From the NCBI GenBank assembly GCA_028023455.1, contig JAQFVV010000951.1, positions 1-64,000 of the forward strand: DNA of 64,000 bases. The letters run 5' to 3'. This DNA is from Epiperipatus broadwayi (Eukaryota > Onychophora > Udeonychophora > Euonychophora > Peripatidae). The notes below the pieces were generated by a model, which saw only the letters and a list, made by a program, of their open reading frames with translations, searched no databases and was not told the DNA's origin. Made by a program: the position numbers and the translations under genes. Of this stretch, positions 1-9,677 are shown piece after piece (the first letter of the stretch is position 1; every line of letters begins with the position of its first letter).

Positions 1-40
1 AAGGCTGTGAAGCATCGATCGGGCTTCAGATCCATTGCTT

Positions 41-42
<2 letters not shown>

Positions 43-92
<50 letters not shown>
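43..92. repeat. (TA)n microsatellite
   Basis: Uninterrupted TA dinucleotide tract of about 25 units. It is one of many long TA arrays in this window and can form cruciforms. Confidence 0.97.
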
Positions 93-94
<2 letters not shown>

Positions 95-309
95 CAGAAC
101 CCTTATTTATGTTTTTGATGAGTATAATTTTTATCAACGTGTAAGATTGGCATGTGAGATGGAATTTAAACCATGCTCATAAATATACTTACTCAGAGCT
201 GCGGGAAAGAACGTATCCATGTGTGAATTCCAGAATAATATTATGGGTAGACGCTTACAATGGCTGCCCAGTGTGTGGCATGATATACAAATATCACATA
301 GTGCTTACA

Positions 310-1050
<741 letters not shown>

Positions 1051-2453
1051 ATGATTCAGATACCTGGGGGGTCTATTCTGGAAGTTGAACAATCCCCTCA
1101 AATGCAAGAAAGGAGTCAAACAGTATCTCAAATTCAAATAATTCCTTCAAGTGAGATTATTTAAGTTCCTGAAGGAGGTGTAACTCAGACTCTTCAAGAC
1201 TGTACAACATTGGCACAACTAATCCAAGGAATCATGGAGATGAAGAGTGATATGGCAACCAAGATGGATAATATGAAAAGTGATATAAATAACAATATGG
1301 AGAATATGGCAACCAAAATGGAGAATATGACAATCAAGGCTGATGAAATGATAAGTGATATGAATAGTAAGTTGGAGATTATGGCAACCAAGATGGAAAA
1401 TTGGCAACCAAGGCTGATATAAATAAAATAAAGGAAGAATTGATGAAGGATGTGAATGATATAAAAGAACAAATGGAAACAAAAATTGATAATGTTGAAA
1501 TTAAACTGTCTGAAGATATGGGACAACTTTCCCTTAAATTAAAAAATGTTCAGAAAGACAATATTGAATTGAAGCAAGGAATGTTAGAGATGAAGAAGGA
1601 AACTGATGAAAAAAATATGAAATGCCAACAACGATTTGATGATTTTAAATCTAGTGTCATGGAACAATTGAATGCAAAATATGATGAGGCATGCAGGAAT
1701 CAAGAAAATTTTAAGGAAGAAGTATATGAAAATCAATGGAGGCACCAAAATGAAGTTCAGATGGGAATACATATTATCCGTATGGAGTTGGAGCAAAATT
1801 TTACCAAACAAAATACAGAGATACAAACCTTAGGACAAGAACTAAAATGCTTAGATAAAACCATTATCCAGAGGTTTGGAATCACTGAATCCCAACTGAA
1901 TAAGGGTACATTAGTTGTTGAAACCCAACAAACCCAGACTATTTCAAGTACTCAATATACTGAATTTAAGTTGAGAGAAAAGCAATTAAATGATACTCTC
2001 AATATTCAAGTGATACAAAGATCACAAGGTTTCAAGATTGATTCCAAGTCAAATGATGAAGCCATAGGAGTCGATGAGACCTCATACTCTGAAGATGTCA
2101 TGATAGAGTATATGAAAGAAGTTTTGATGGGAAATGATTTGGACTCATATTTGAGATCATTGCGGCACATTCACATTTACCAACAAAATAAGGATATAAT
2201 GCTTTTCAGACATGACATTTGTTAGTAAAATAGCAATAGCAAGGATGAATTGTTACAAGTTCAAACAGCTTTCTTAGGAAAAAACTGTTACACTACAAAT
2301 GCCATTGTTGAAGGCATTAAAGAAATTGGTGAATTTAATCATCTTAGCTCTGCGTTATGGAAATCGGAGTCTTTTCATAATCAACAAGATGATCAAAACA
2401 TAGAAAATTATATGATGAGAAAAGAGATGACCATGTTGCAGTCTATCAAATAG
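1051..2453 (+). pseudogene. Gag-like coiled-coil ORF of a degenerate LTR retrotransposon
   Basis: Plus-strand frame from the ATG at 1051. It has an in-frame stop near 1162, a frameshift inside a duplicated stretch near 1400-1420, and a stop at 2223-2225, after which the same frame stays open to 2453. The region 1210-1420 is a heptad-like repeat rich in Met, Lys, Asp and Asn (units such as ATKMENM). A long charged coiled coil follows to about residue 190 of the frame starting at 1401. A globular capsid-like tail includes the stretch ending YMMRKEMTMLQSIK. This layout is common in gag proteins of Ty3/gypsy-type elements of invertebrates. No CCHC zinc knuckle was found. The integrase C-terminus 0.4 kb downstream on the same strand supports an LTR-element origin. 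The breaks show it is dead. Confidence 0.6.
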
Positions 2454-2675
2454 AAAGGTTTTCAATACCACAAGTTATGTAACACATATGAAGGACCCTT
2501 CACCTTTATGAGGCATATAAGTGACAGTGCTTAAAAGAAAAGCACATAACAAGTGAAGGAATTCAAATGATACAACTTAGGACACATAAAATGGAGGTTT
2601 TACAATGGGTGAATTCTCAAGAGATGTATATATTTTTTAAGAAAAGAAATAAATGAATGAATAAATCAAATGTTT

Positions 2676-2676
<1 letters not shown>

Positions 2677-2706
<30 letters not shown>

Positions 2707-2720
2707 AATATATATATAAT
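2677..2720. repeat. Imperfect (TA)n microsatellite
   Basis: TA-rich tract with a few interruptions. It lies in the gap between the gag-like relic and the integrase relic, where protease and RT would be expected. Confidence 0.9.
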
Positions 2721-2839
2721 ACAACCCTTTAATAATAAGAAAAAAAAAGGGAAGAAAAAAACCAGAATTAATTAACACTGGAATGGAATTAATTTCTGGA
2801 TTCACACCCATTGAGCTACATTTTAATCAATTGTCATGT

Positions 2840-3178
2840 TGTTCACTAAATATCAACCTATGACTAGATATAAACAAAGTAGTATGGAAGAAAATGTACA
2901 GAAAGCATATCTTCGATTGGTAAGTAAGTCTATTAAAAGGAACAAAAATAAGGCTGGAACTCTATAAACTTTCAAAATAGAAGATCAAGTTATAAAATAA
3001 CCCTCATGTTAGTAAGAAAATTGAAAATAAGTACAGTAAGTTTTACCATCAAAATGTAGGACCTTACACAATAGTTAAACAATCGAGTCCTAATGCATTT
3101 TGGTTGGATATGGAAGGACAAGTTAAAGGCCCTTATAATACCTGAATTATGAAACCATATTATGGACAATCTTACTAA
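2840..3178 (+). pseudogene. Integrase C-terminal relic of a gypsy-like element
   Basis: Plus-strand translation in one main frame gives a Lys/Arg-rich linker (RYKQSSMEENVQKAY...). After two frame breaks comes a block reading NNPHVSKKIENKYSKFYHQN, then VGPYTIVKQ, NAFWLDMEGQVKGPYNT and MKPYYGQ. This is the usual end of Ty3/gypsy Pol: a basic strand, the '(W/V)GPY.V' turn, and a terminal '.MKPY' motif. Stops at about 2966, 2993 and 3143 break it. It fits as the 3' end of the element whose gag lies at 1051-2453. About 2.5 kb of protease, RT, RNase H and integrase core is missing between them. Confidence 0.6.
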
Positions 3179-3179
3179 T

Positions 3180-3939
3180 TGTAGAATTGTTATACTCAAA
3201 TGATGTGTAAAAAAAAGAGATGAATGCTGATAAGTAAAATAGAATACATATTATGAAGTTATGTTAACAATTATGATGAGAGTATTCCCTAATGGATGCC
3301 AAATCAAATATTAGAATACTTTAGAGCCACTTTATTTAAAAGACTTAAACCACACTAAGTAATAGTTGCTCCAAACTGCTGTTAGTCCCCAAAGAAAATC
3401 CTATAAGCCTCAATAGAAGCAGGATAGAAGATAACAAGAAAAAATATGTGCTATGTGAAACAGAAACACATTTTTATTAGTGTGCTCAAAACATAACCAT
3501 CAGTAGATTTTTTTAAAAAAAAACCTATGATTGAACCCCACTTTTCAAAGAATTTTATGAGAGTGAGGAGAGAAGAATAGAAAGCAATTTGTGTAGGTGA
3601 GTGTAAAAAACAGTAAAATAAGGTTTCACTACCCTTCTTATATTTGGGTAAAAAAAACATCAAACTACAAATGCGAACCTTGTGTAAGTGATAAAATTTT
3701 CATGACAGATTAAAATTCTAACATTCCTAAAAAGATCAAGCCTATTTATTGAACTCAATCCATTTGGAATTTATATTAATAATGGGAAGATTTTTTGTTT
3801 GTTATTTATTACATATATACATATAATGCACAATAGATTATTGTATTATAAAATAAAATAATATTAATATTTTAGAAAGTAATATATATATATATATAAT
3901 AAATAAAGTTTGATATCTGTATTCGTTTCACAATATATG
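3180..3939. other. AT-rich sequence, possible 3' remnant of the LTR element
   Basis: No coding potential seen. It contains short A-runs and a TA-rich end (3,880-3,900) that abuts the PLE palindrome. No matching LTR pair was recognised. Confidence 0.4.
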
Positions 3940-4098
3940 TAATATACAAATCAATATATATATATCAAAATACAGTACAATTTATATAAATTATATTCTT
4001 TTAGAAGTACTTTCGACTATACACTTTGTAGTCTTTATCAACTATATAACGTTGAATAATCAAAATGTGACAACCCTTAACAATACCCATAGTTCAAT

Positions 4099-4533
4099 TC
4101 AGATTTCCCACAATTCTGTTATCTTAACATTTGATGACTGGCGATTCATTAACATTTGACGATTTCTTGAAATCAACATAGCCTCTTTTATTTTACGTTT
4201 ATTATAACAACATTCAATTTGAATAATTTTCATATTTTTATAATCAAATTTAAATCCATATTGACAAGATTTATTATGATCAAATATAACAGATGATGAA
4301 GGTTTATTTACATATGTTCCATATTTATTCTCTTTTTGAATTCTATTATATAAAAGCATATGTTCTTTTATTCTCTTCTCAAATGTACACTTAGATTCAC
4401 CAATGTATTGTACGCCACATCCACATATCAATCTATATATAATAGAATTCTGATTAAACTTTGAATTTTGAATTTTAGAATTATTAAGCAATCTATTGAT
4501 GTTATTTGTAGAGAAAAAAGCAATATGACACAA
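4099..4533 (-). pseudogene. PLE family 1 GIY-YIG endonuclease fragment, left copy
   Basis: An open frame of about 144 codons nearly identical to the last third of the plus-strand copy at 4611-5576. It contains the YRLICGCGVQYIGES core and the FEKRIKEH helix with the catalytic Arg, but no RT. Sequence identity to the other arm continues on both sides of the frame, so this is a truncated copy, not a separate gene. Confidence 0.8.
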
Positions 4534-4589
4534 ACCATTATAAATTTTCCTAATAAACTTAAATTTGTAATTTTGTTATATCAACATAT

Positions 4590-5576
4590 GAAAGTAAAAT
4601 TTTAAAACAATTGAAATATCAAGAAATTAAAGTATATCATAGATATGTGGATGATGTTTTTATTTGTGGAAAACAAGAATTAATAGTTAATTTATTTAAT
4701 GAATTAAATGAGATTAAGGATATAAAATGGGTTATAACTAAAGAGAAATACAATTCCATAAAATTCTTGGATATTCAAGTTACTCTTAATGATTACAGTT
4801 TGGATTATCTTATGTTAATTAAACCAATTGAAACTAGAGGTTTTATTCCATATGAATCACATGTACCTATGTGTCATAAGCTGTCTGGATTGAAATCATT
4901 CTTATTTCGAAATGAAAAAATATGCAAATATTCTAGTGATAAAATTAAAAATGTACATTTATTTGTTAATGACTTGTTGAAAATTGGTTATTATAAAAAT
5001 GCAATTGCTAATATTATTAAAGGATTTAAAAGAAATCAACACTATAATAAAATTAAAAATAAAAATATCAAAATGAAATGGATTTCAATGCCATTTATAT
5101 CAGATGAGCAGGTCAAGTTTATTAGGAAAATTTATAATGGTTTGTGTCATATTGCTTTTTTCTCTACAAATAACATAAATAGTTTGCTTAATAATTCTAA
5201 AATTCAAAATTCAAAGTTTAATCAAAATTCTATTATATATAGATTGATATGTGGATGCGGCGTACAATACATTGGTGAATCTAAGTGCACATTTGAGAAG
5301 AGAATTAAAGAACATATGCTTTTATATAATAGAATTCAAAAAGAGAGTAAATATGGAACAGATGTAAATAAACCTTCATCATCTGTTATATTTGATCATA
5401 ATAAATCTTGTCAATATGGATTTAAATTTGATTATAAAAATATGAAAATTATTCAAATTGAACGTTGTCATAATAAACGTAAAATAAAAGAGGCTATGTT
5501 GATTTCAAGAAATCGTCAAATGTTAATGAATCGCCAGTCATCAAATGTTAAAATAATAAAATTGTGGGAAATCTGA
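4590..5576 (+). pseudogene. PLE family 1 RT (partial) plus GIY-YIG endonuclease ORF
   Basis: A 321-codon frame (first ATG 4611) that is the C-terminal part of a Penelope-like polyprotein. Residues 12-15 are the RT catalytic YVDD box, and residues about 40-170 the thumb/linker. The GIY-YIG nuclease follows: Y210 in IIYRL, Y220 in QYIG, R231 in KRIKEH and E294 in KIKEAMLI are the expected catalytic positions. A Cys pair (CGC, 214-216) lies just before YIG, as is usual in the family. RT motifs upstream of YVDD are missing, so the copy is 5'-truncated and cannot self-propagate. The frame itself is open, which suggests a fairly recent insertion. Confidence 0.85.
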
Positions 5577-5626
5577 ATTGAACTATGGGTATTGTTAAGG
5601 GTTGTCTAGTTTTGATTATTCAACGT

Positions 5627-5672
5627 TATATAGTTGATAAAGACTACAAAGTGTATAGTCGAAAGTACTTCT
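5627..5672 (+). other. Possible hammerhead relic in the PLE family 1 3' region
   Basis: A perfect 5-bp stem (GACTA 5642-5646 with TAGTC 5656-5660, 9-nt loop) is followed directly by GAAA (5661-5664). It is preceded by TTGATAA (5634-5640), a two-mismatch version of the CTGATGA hammerhead box, plus one extra A. The left arm has the same sequence on the minus strand (about 4,012-4,050). Hammerheads in PLE terminal repeats are established, but stem I is not convincing here and the core is altered, so this is a weak call. Confidence 0.3.
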
Positions 5673-5733
5673 AAAAGAATATAATTTATATAAATTGTAC
5701 TGTATTTTGATATATATATATTGATTTGTATAT

Positions 5734-5767
<34 letters not shown>

Positions 5768-5777
5768 ATATACAAAT

Positions 5778-5808
<31 letters not shown>
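5734..5808. repeat. (TA)n microsatellites at the right edge of PLE family 1
   Basis: Two TA tracts separated by a short non-TA segment that resembles an inverted duplicate of itself (TATTGATTTGTATATTAC opposite its complement). Confidence 0.9.
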
Positions 5809-5816
<8 letters not shown>

Positions 5817-8237
5817 GATTAAATAATCTGTAATGTATATTTTTAAATTTAAAATTAAATATTAATTTATAGTTAAATGATTTAGGGATAGCCTGAGGTT
5901 AAGTTGGGGTGGGCCTGTGTGAAAATAAAACTGATTTTTTATTTCTTTTTTTTATTTGTAATAAATGAAATGTATTTAAACAATACATATAAAAATCTAA
6001 ATGAATTTAAACAATAGGCAGTTTAAAATATCAGCGTTCAGGAGATTCTCAGCATTTTATATAAAAATAAAAACTTTTTACAAAATCGTTCTTCTTGTCA
6101 AAAGAAATAGCAGCTACAACAATAGACAGTTGTTTAAAGTAAAATTTAGAACGCTAGAATGGAGTTGTTGTTTTTTTTTTTTTAGTTAAATTATAACCAT
6201 TTTTAAAAGTCAAATGCTGTAACTAAAAGTTTACCAAATTCAGAGGAAAGAAAGTGAAATAAGAAGTAAGAATAATTGGTAAATTCTTAAATAATTAAAT
6301 TGTGTTTTAAAAGTTGTTGGAGTAAATTTTAATATTTTAATTTTTTTAAAAAGAATAATGAGAATTAAATCTGCTGAAAATTGGAAAAGAAAAAAAATGA
6401 AATATTTTTTTTAATATATATGTAAAGTGCTTCAATATTATTCAATACAAATATATGATTATAAATAATTATTGAATTGTACTTTAATATGAATATGGGC
6501 TTGAGCAAAACATGCTCTTGTGCATCATGGTATTTCCTACCAGCTGCATTAAACTTCTATATATATTTTTCTAATTTACACACGCAAGAAGATGCCTGCA
6601 GTCCCATGTAAACAAGGATTGGAATACATAATGGTGAATCAAATGACAATCAAGGTGTTTACCATTAAACACAACTACAGGAGACACCATTGTACCTATC
6701 TATCCTTACTAAGGAAAATAATTTACTAAGTGAAACTGCTTTGAAGAACAACTTGCCTAACTATCAACTACTACTACTTCTATTATGATGATTTTTATGA
6801 ACTTTGTTCCAATTACTATTTTTTTAATCAAAGAATCAATATTGTAAATTTTTGTTTATTTTATTTTAAGTCTTGTTATCTGTTGTATTTTTACACTCTG
6901 ATGCTGAAGCCTCATTTTTCAGAATTAGCAAAGAAGAAAAGGGGGGACTATTCATTTTCATATTTTTATATTTTCATTGTAAATAAAATTTAGGTTAACC
7001 CACCTGCTTCACATTAGGTTATCCACATAAATATTAAGGTAAGATTCTCTAAATATATTTTCATAGGTTAAATTACAACACTTATACAGAATTCATATTA
7101 TATGTTTTATTTTGTTGATTAACCTTGTATATATATTTTCCAGTATGTTTCACTAATCAACTAGTATCTATCTCTATCATATATATAAATAGGGGGAACT
7201 TGTTAAATAGATTGTTAATATCTGCAAAAATATAATTTAGTTAGCCAGCATCTCAATTATCTTAAATTACTAAAGTTTATTTTCTATATAATTATGATTT
7301 GTAGAGAGTGAGTGACATAGGTGGATTTCTACCATGGGGTATAAGGATTAGATCTGGAGAATAATTAATTTGTAAAATGGTAAAGGTTCACATGTGACAC
7401 ATGTACATATGATGATTTTGTTTTTCATTACTATTGTTGTTATACTTTATGATATTTATTATTGTAATAAATGTTTAAGAGTTTGTATTATTCTGGTCTC
7501 AGGTTTATTGAATTGTCCTGACATTCCACAGTCTATAAACAATTATGCATGCACACACATCTATTTTTCTTATCATATAAAAGCTTGAAAATAAAACAAA
7601 TATTGTGTGTAACTGTTCATACCTGTTAAAGGAGTGAAAAGCAATATTCTCTCTGGGCTTGAATATTAAGGCATAACAAAATTGACAAGGGGGGAAAGTG
7701 GATGAACTAACCTAAATTGCATTTAATGTTATTAAATAGAAATAGAATTAGTCAATTAAAGTATATGCAATCATTAGTTAAGCATTTCATCAGGTTATCA
7801 TTAGCATTCTATCAGAAGACCCACAGTCTGAACATTGTTGGATGCAACATTATTCCCTTCTAAGCCTGATAGATCTCTGCAGATTGTTTCATTAGGGGCA
7901 ATAAATTAGAGCATATTAATTTATCCCCACACCATATTGCTACATCTGCATAGTAGTACAGTCTGCAAGTTAGTTGACCATCTGTTACATCTGGCACACC
8001 ATTGTTGGACTTGTTTAGCTTATGATTGTTGATGAAGTGTACCATCCATTATATGGGGTAGTAACAATATTTGGGACTAGTGAATCTTTCCGTCAGTTAT
8101 ATCAGGTGACATCAACTTTGGAGCTCAATAGATAGGTGTATCATCACTTATAGACTTTGTGTAAGTTGGTCATACATTGTGATCGAACCAGCTTATTGTT
8201 GAATCTGATCTATATATCCAAGTGAACCATTCCACCC

Positions 8238-8244
<7 letters not shown>
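5809..8244. other. AT-rich intergenic sequence without recognised genes
   Basis: No convincing coding sequence was found. Purine-rich runs at 6931-6947 and 7687-7700 resemble polypurine tracts, but no LTR follows them. The short open frames (6001-6189, 7394-7588, 7860-8045 minus) show no family features. Confidence 0.5.

Positions 8245-8297
<53 letters not shown>
8245..8297. repeat. (TA)n microsatellite at the left edge of the ribozyme satellite
   Basis: About 26 TA units end exactly where the inverted unit of the 405-bp satellite begins. Confidence 0.97.
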
Positions 8298-8301
<4 letters not shown>

Positions 8302-8569
8302 ACAGATGGTGTTCTACCAAAAACACCGATCAAGCGTATGTTTTGTTTACATAAACATCAGAGTAGTATTCACTATCTCTAACTATAATTCCACTTTCAG
8401 ATCATGATTTCAAGCTATTTGCTATCATCAGTGAAAGACAGGAATAAAGAAACTAGATCTAAACACAAACTCTGAGCGTTTATGAAACAATTTCTATTCA
8501 GCTTGCAAGCGTGAATTTTTTAGACATGTAATGTCTTCAAACTCAGCATAGAAAACCAGATAGATATAT
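8297..8569 (-). repeat. Inverted partial unit of the 405-bp hammerhead satellite
   Basis: Read on the minus strand, this 273-bp segment matches the following direct units almost base for base, including one complete hammerhead. It spans the unit junction (the GAAGACATTAC-TGTCT region). It meets the first direct unit at about 8,569/8,570 with no spacer, making a palindrome whose ribozymes diverge. Confidence 0.95.
8388..8445 (-). ncRNA. Type I hammerhead ribozyme, inverted unit
   Basis: Same 58-nt element as at 8655-8712, on the minus strand. Outer stem I is ATTCC/GGAAT and inner stem I is CTTTCA/TGAAAG. The core boxes are CTGATGA and GAAA, stem II is AGC/GCT with loop AAATA, and the short stem III is TC-AT-GA. 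Predicted self-cleavage lies after the ATC triplet, between 8400 and 8399 on the minus strand. No core position differs from the canonical boxes. Confidence 0.85.
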
Positions 8570-8654
8570 TACGTGTCTAAAAAATTCACGCTTGCAAGCT
8601 GAATAGAAATTGTTTCATAAACACTCAGAGTTTGTGTTTAGATCTAGTTTCTTT

Positions 8655-8712
8655 ATTCCTGTCTTTCACTGATGATAGCAAATAGCTTGAAATCATGATC
8701 TGAAAGTGGAAT
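8655..8712 (+). ncRNA. Type I hammerhead ribozyme, direct unit 1
   Basis: All elements are visible. Stem I outer helix ATTCC (8655-8659) pairs with GGAAT (8708-8712). An internal loop, TGT opposite T, follows. The inner helix CTTTCA (8663-8668) pairs with TGAAAG (8701-8706). The core box CTGATGA is at 8669-8675. Stem II is AGC (8677-8679) with GCT (8685-8687) around loop AAATA. GAAA is at 8689-8692. A minimal stem III, TC/GA with a 2-nt loop, is at 8693-8698. The cleavage triplet ATC ends at 8700, so self-cleavage is predicted between 8700 and 8701. The stem I internal loop and tiny stem III are features of active newt, PLE and retrozyme hammerheads. One weak point is the T·T mismatch at the base of stem II. 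Confidence 0.87.
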
Positions 8713-9059
8713 TATAGTTAGAGATAGTGACTACTACTCTGACGTTTATGTAAACAATACATACGCTTGATCGGTGTTTTTGGTAGAATGTAATCTGTGG
8801 ACATAAATACAAGCGTTAGCAAGTTTTTTAACTTGCATTTTTATTTATCATAAATGTACCTTTGAGGTCTTTCTTGCAATGATATAGATTGCAGAGGCTT
8901 CTAGTATGTGGTGATGCTGAACTGAGATCAGACCCATATAGCTATCTGGTTTGCTATGCTGAGTTTGAAGACATTACGTGTCTAAAAAATTCACGCTTGC
9001 AAGCTGAATAGAAATTGTTTCATAAATGCTCAGAGTTTGTGTTTAGATCTAGTTTCTTT

Positions 9060-9117
9060 ACTCCTGTCTTTCACTGATGATAGCAAATAGCTTGAAATCA
9101 TGATCTGAAAGTGGAAT
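9060..9117 (+). ncRNA. Type I hammerhead ribozyme, direct unit 2
   Basis: Identical core to unit 1, exactly 405 bp away; predicted cleavage is between 9105 and 9106. The only change is ATTCC to ACTCC in the outer stem I, which leaves one C·A mismatch. Confidence 0.85.
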
Positions 9118-9464
9118 TATAGTTAGAGATAGTGAATACTACTCTGACGTTTATGTAAACAAAACATAGGCTTGATCGGTGTTTTTGGTAGAACGCCATC
9201 TGTGGACATAAATACAAGCATTAGCAAGTTTTTTAACTTGCATTTTTGTTTATCATAAATGTACCTTTGAGGTCTTTTTTGCAATGATATAGATTGCAGA
9301 GGCTTCTACTATGTGGTGATGCTGAACTGAGATCAGACCCATATAACTATCTGTTTTGCTATGCTGAGTTTGAAGACATTACGTGTCTAAAAAATTCACG
9401 CTTGCAAGCTGAATAGAAATTGTTTCATAAACGCTCAGAGTTTGTGTTTAGATCTAGTTTCTTT

Positions 9465-9522
9465 ATTCCTGTCTTTCACTGATGATAGAAAATAGCTTGA
9501 AATCATGATCTGAAAGTGGAAT
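9465..9522 (+). ncRNA. Type I hammerhead ribozyme, direct unit 3 (weakened stem II)
   Basis: Same architecture, with predicted cleavage between 9510 and 9511. In stem II the 5' strand reads AGA instead of AGC, which removes the third base pair. The catalytic boxes CTGATGA and GAAA are intact. Confidence 0.82.
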
Positions 9523-9660
9523 TATAGTTAGAAATAGTGAATACTACTCTGACGTTTATGTAAACAAAACATACGCTTGATCGGTGTTTTTGGTAGAACG
9601 CCATCTGTGTACATAAATACAAGCGTTAGCAAGTTTTTTAACTTGCATTTTTGTTTATCA

Positions 9661-9677
9661 TATATATATATATATAT
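9661..9677. repeat. (TA)n tract between satellite and large inverted repeat
   Basis: Short TA array that ends the third 405-bp unit and marks the outer edge of the left arm of the 9.7-20.2 kb inverted repeat. Confidence 0.95.

Larger units (their letters stand above)
3940..5750. mobile_element. Penelope-like element family 1, head-to-head inverted pair
   Basis: Inverted repeat of about 620-bp arms, 3,940-4,562 (minus copy) and 5,128-5,750 (plus copy). The two copies read almost the same on opposite strands, including the GIY-YIG coding end and about 150 bp of 3' non-coding sequence. Their 5' sides face each other. The plus copy extends further inward, into the RT palm and thumb, to about 4,590. 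Both outer ends run into TA-rich microsatellite. PLEs are known for partial, inverted and tandem copies with pseudo-LTRs. Both copies are 5'-truncated, so neither is autonomous. Confidence 0.85.
8570..9660 (+). repeat. 405-bp tandem satellite, retrozyme-like (2.7 direct units)
   Basis: Units start at 8571, 8976 and 9381, a constant period of 405 bp. The third is cut at about 9,660 by a TA tract. Copies differ by only scattered substitutions. No open reading frame spans a unit. Each unit carries one type I hammerhead with a very short stem III. Non-coding tandem repeats of a few hundred bp with one such ribozyme per unit are what has been described as metazoan retrozymes, whose RNA is cleaved to unit length and circularised. 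Mobilisation here is inference. TA tracts bound the array on both sides. The outer flanks of the array do not repeat the unit. Confidence 0.9.

Noticed and set aside
6931-6947. Polypurine tract of an LTR element
   Set aside because: The purine run AAGAAGAAAAGGGGGGA is suggestive, but no TG-starting LTR follows and no partner LTR was found.
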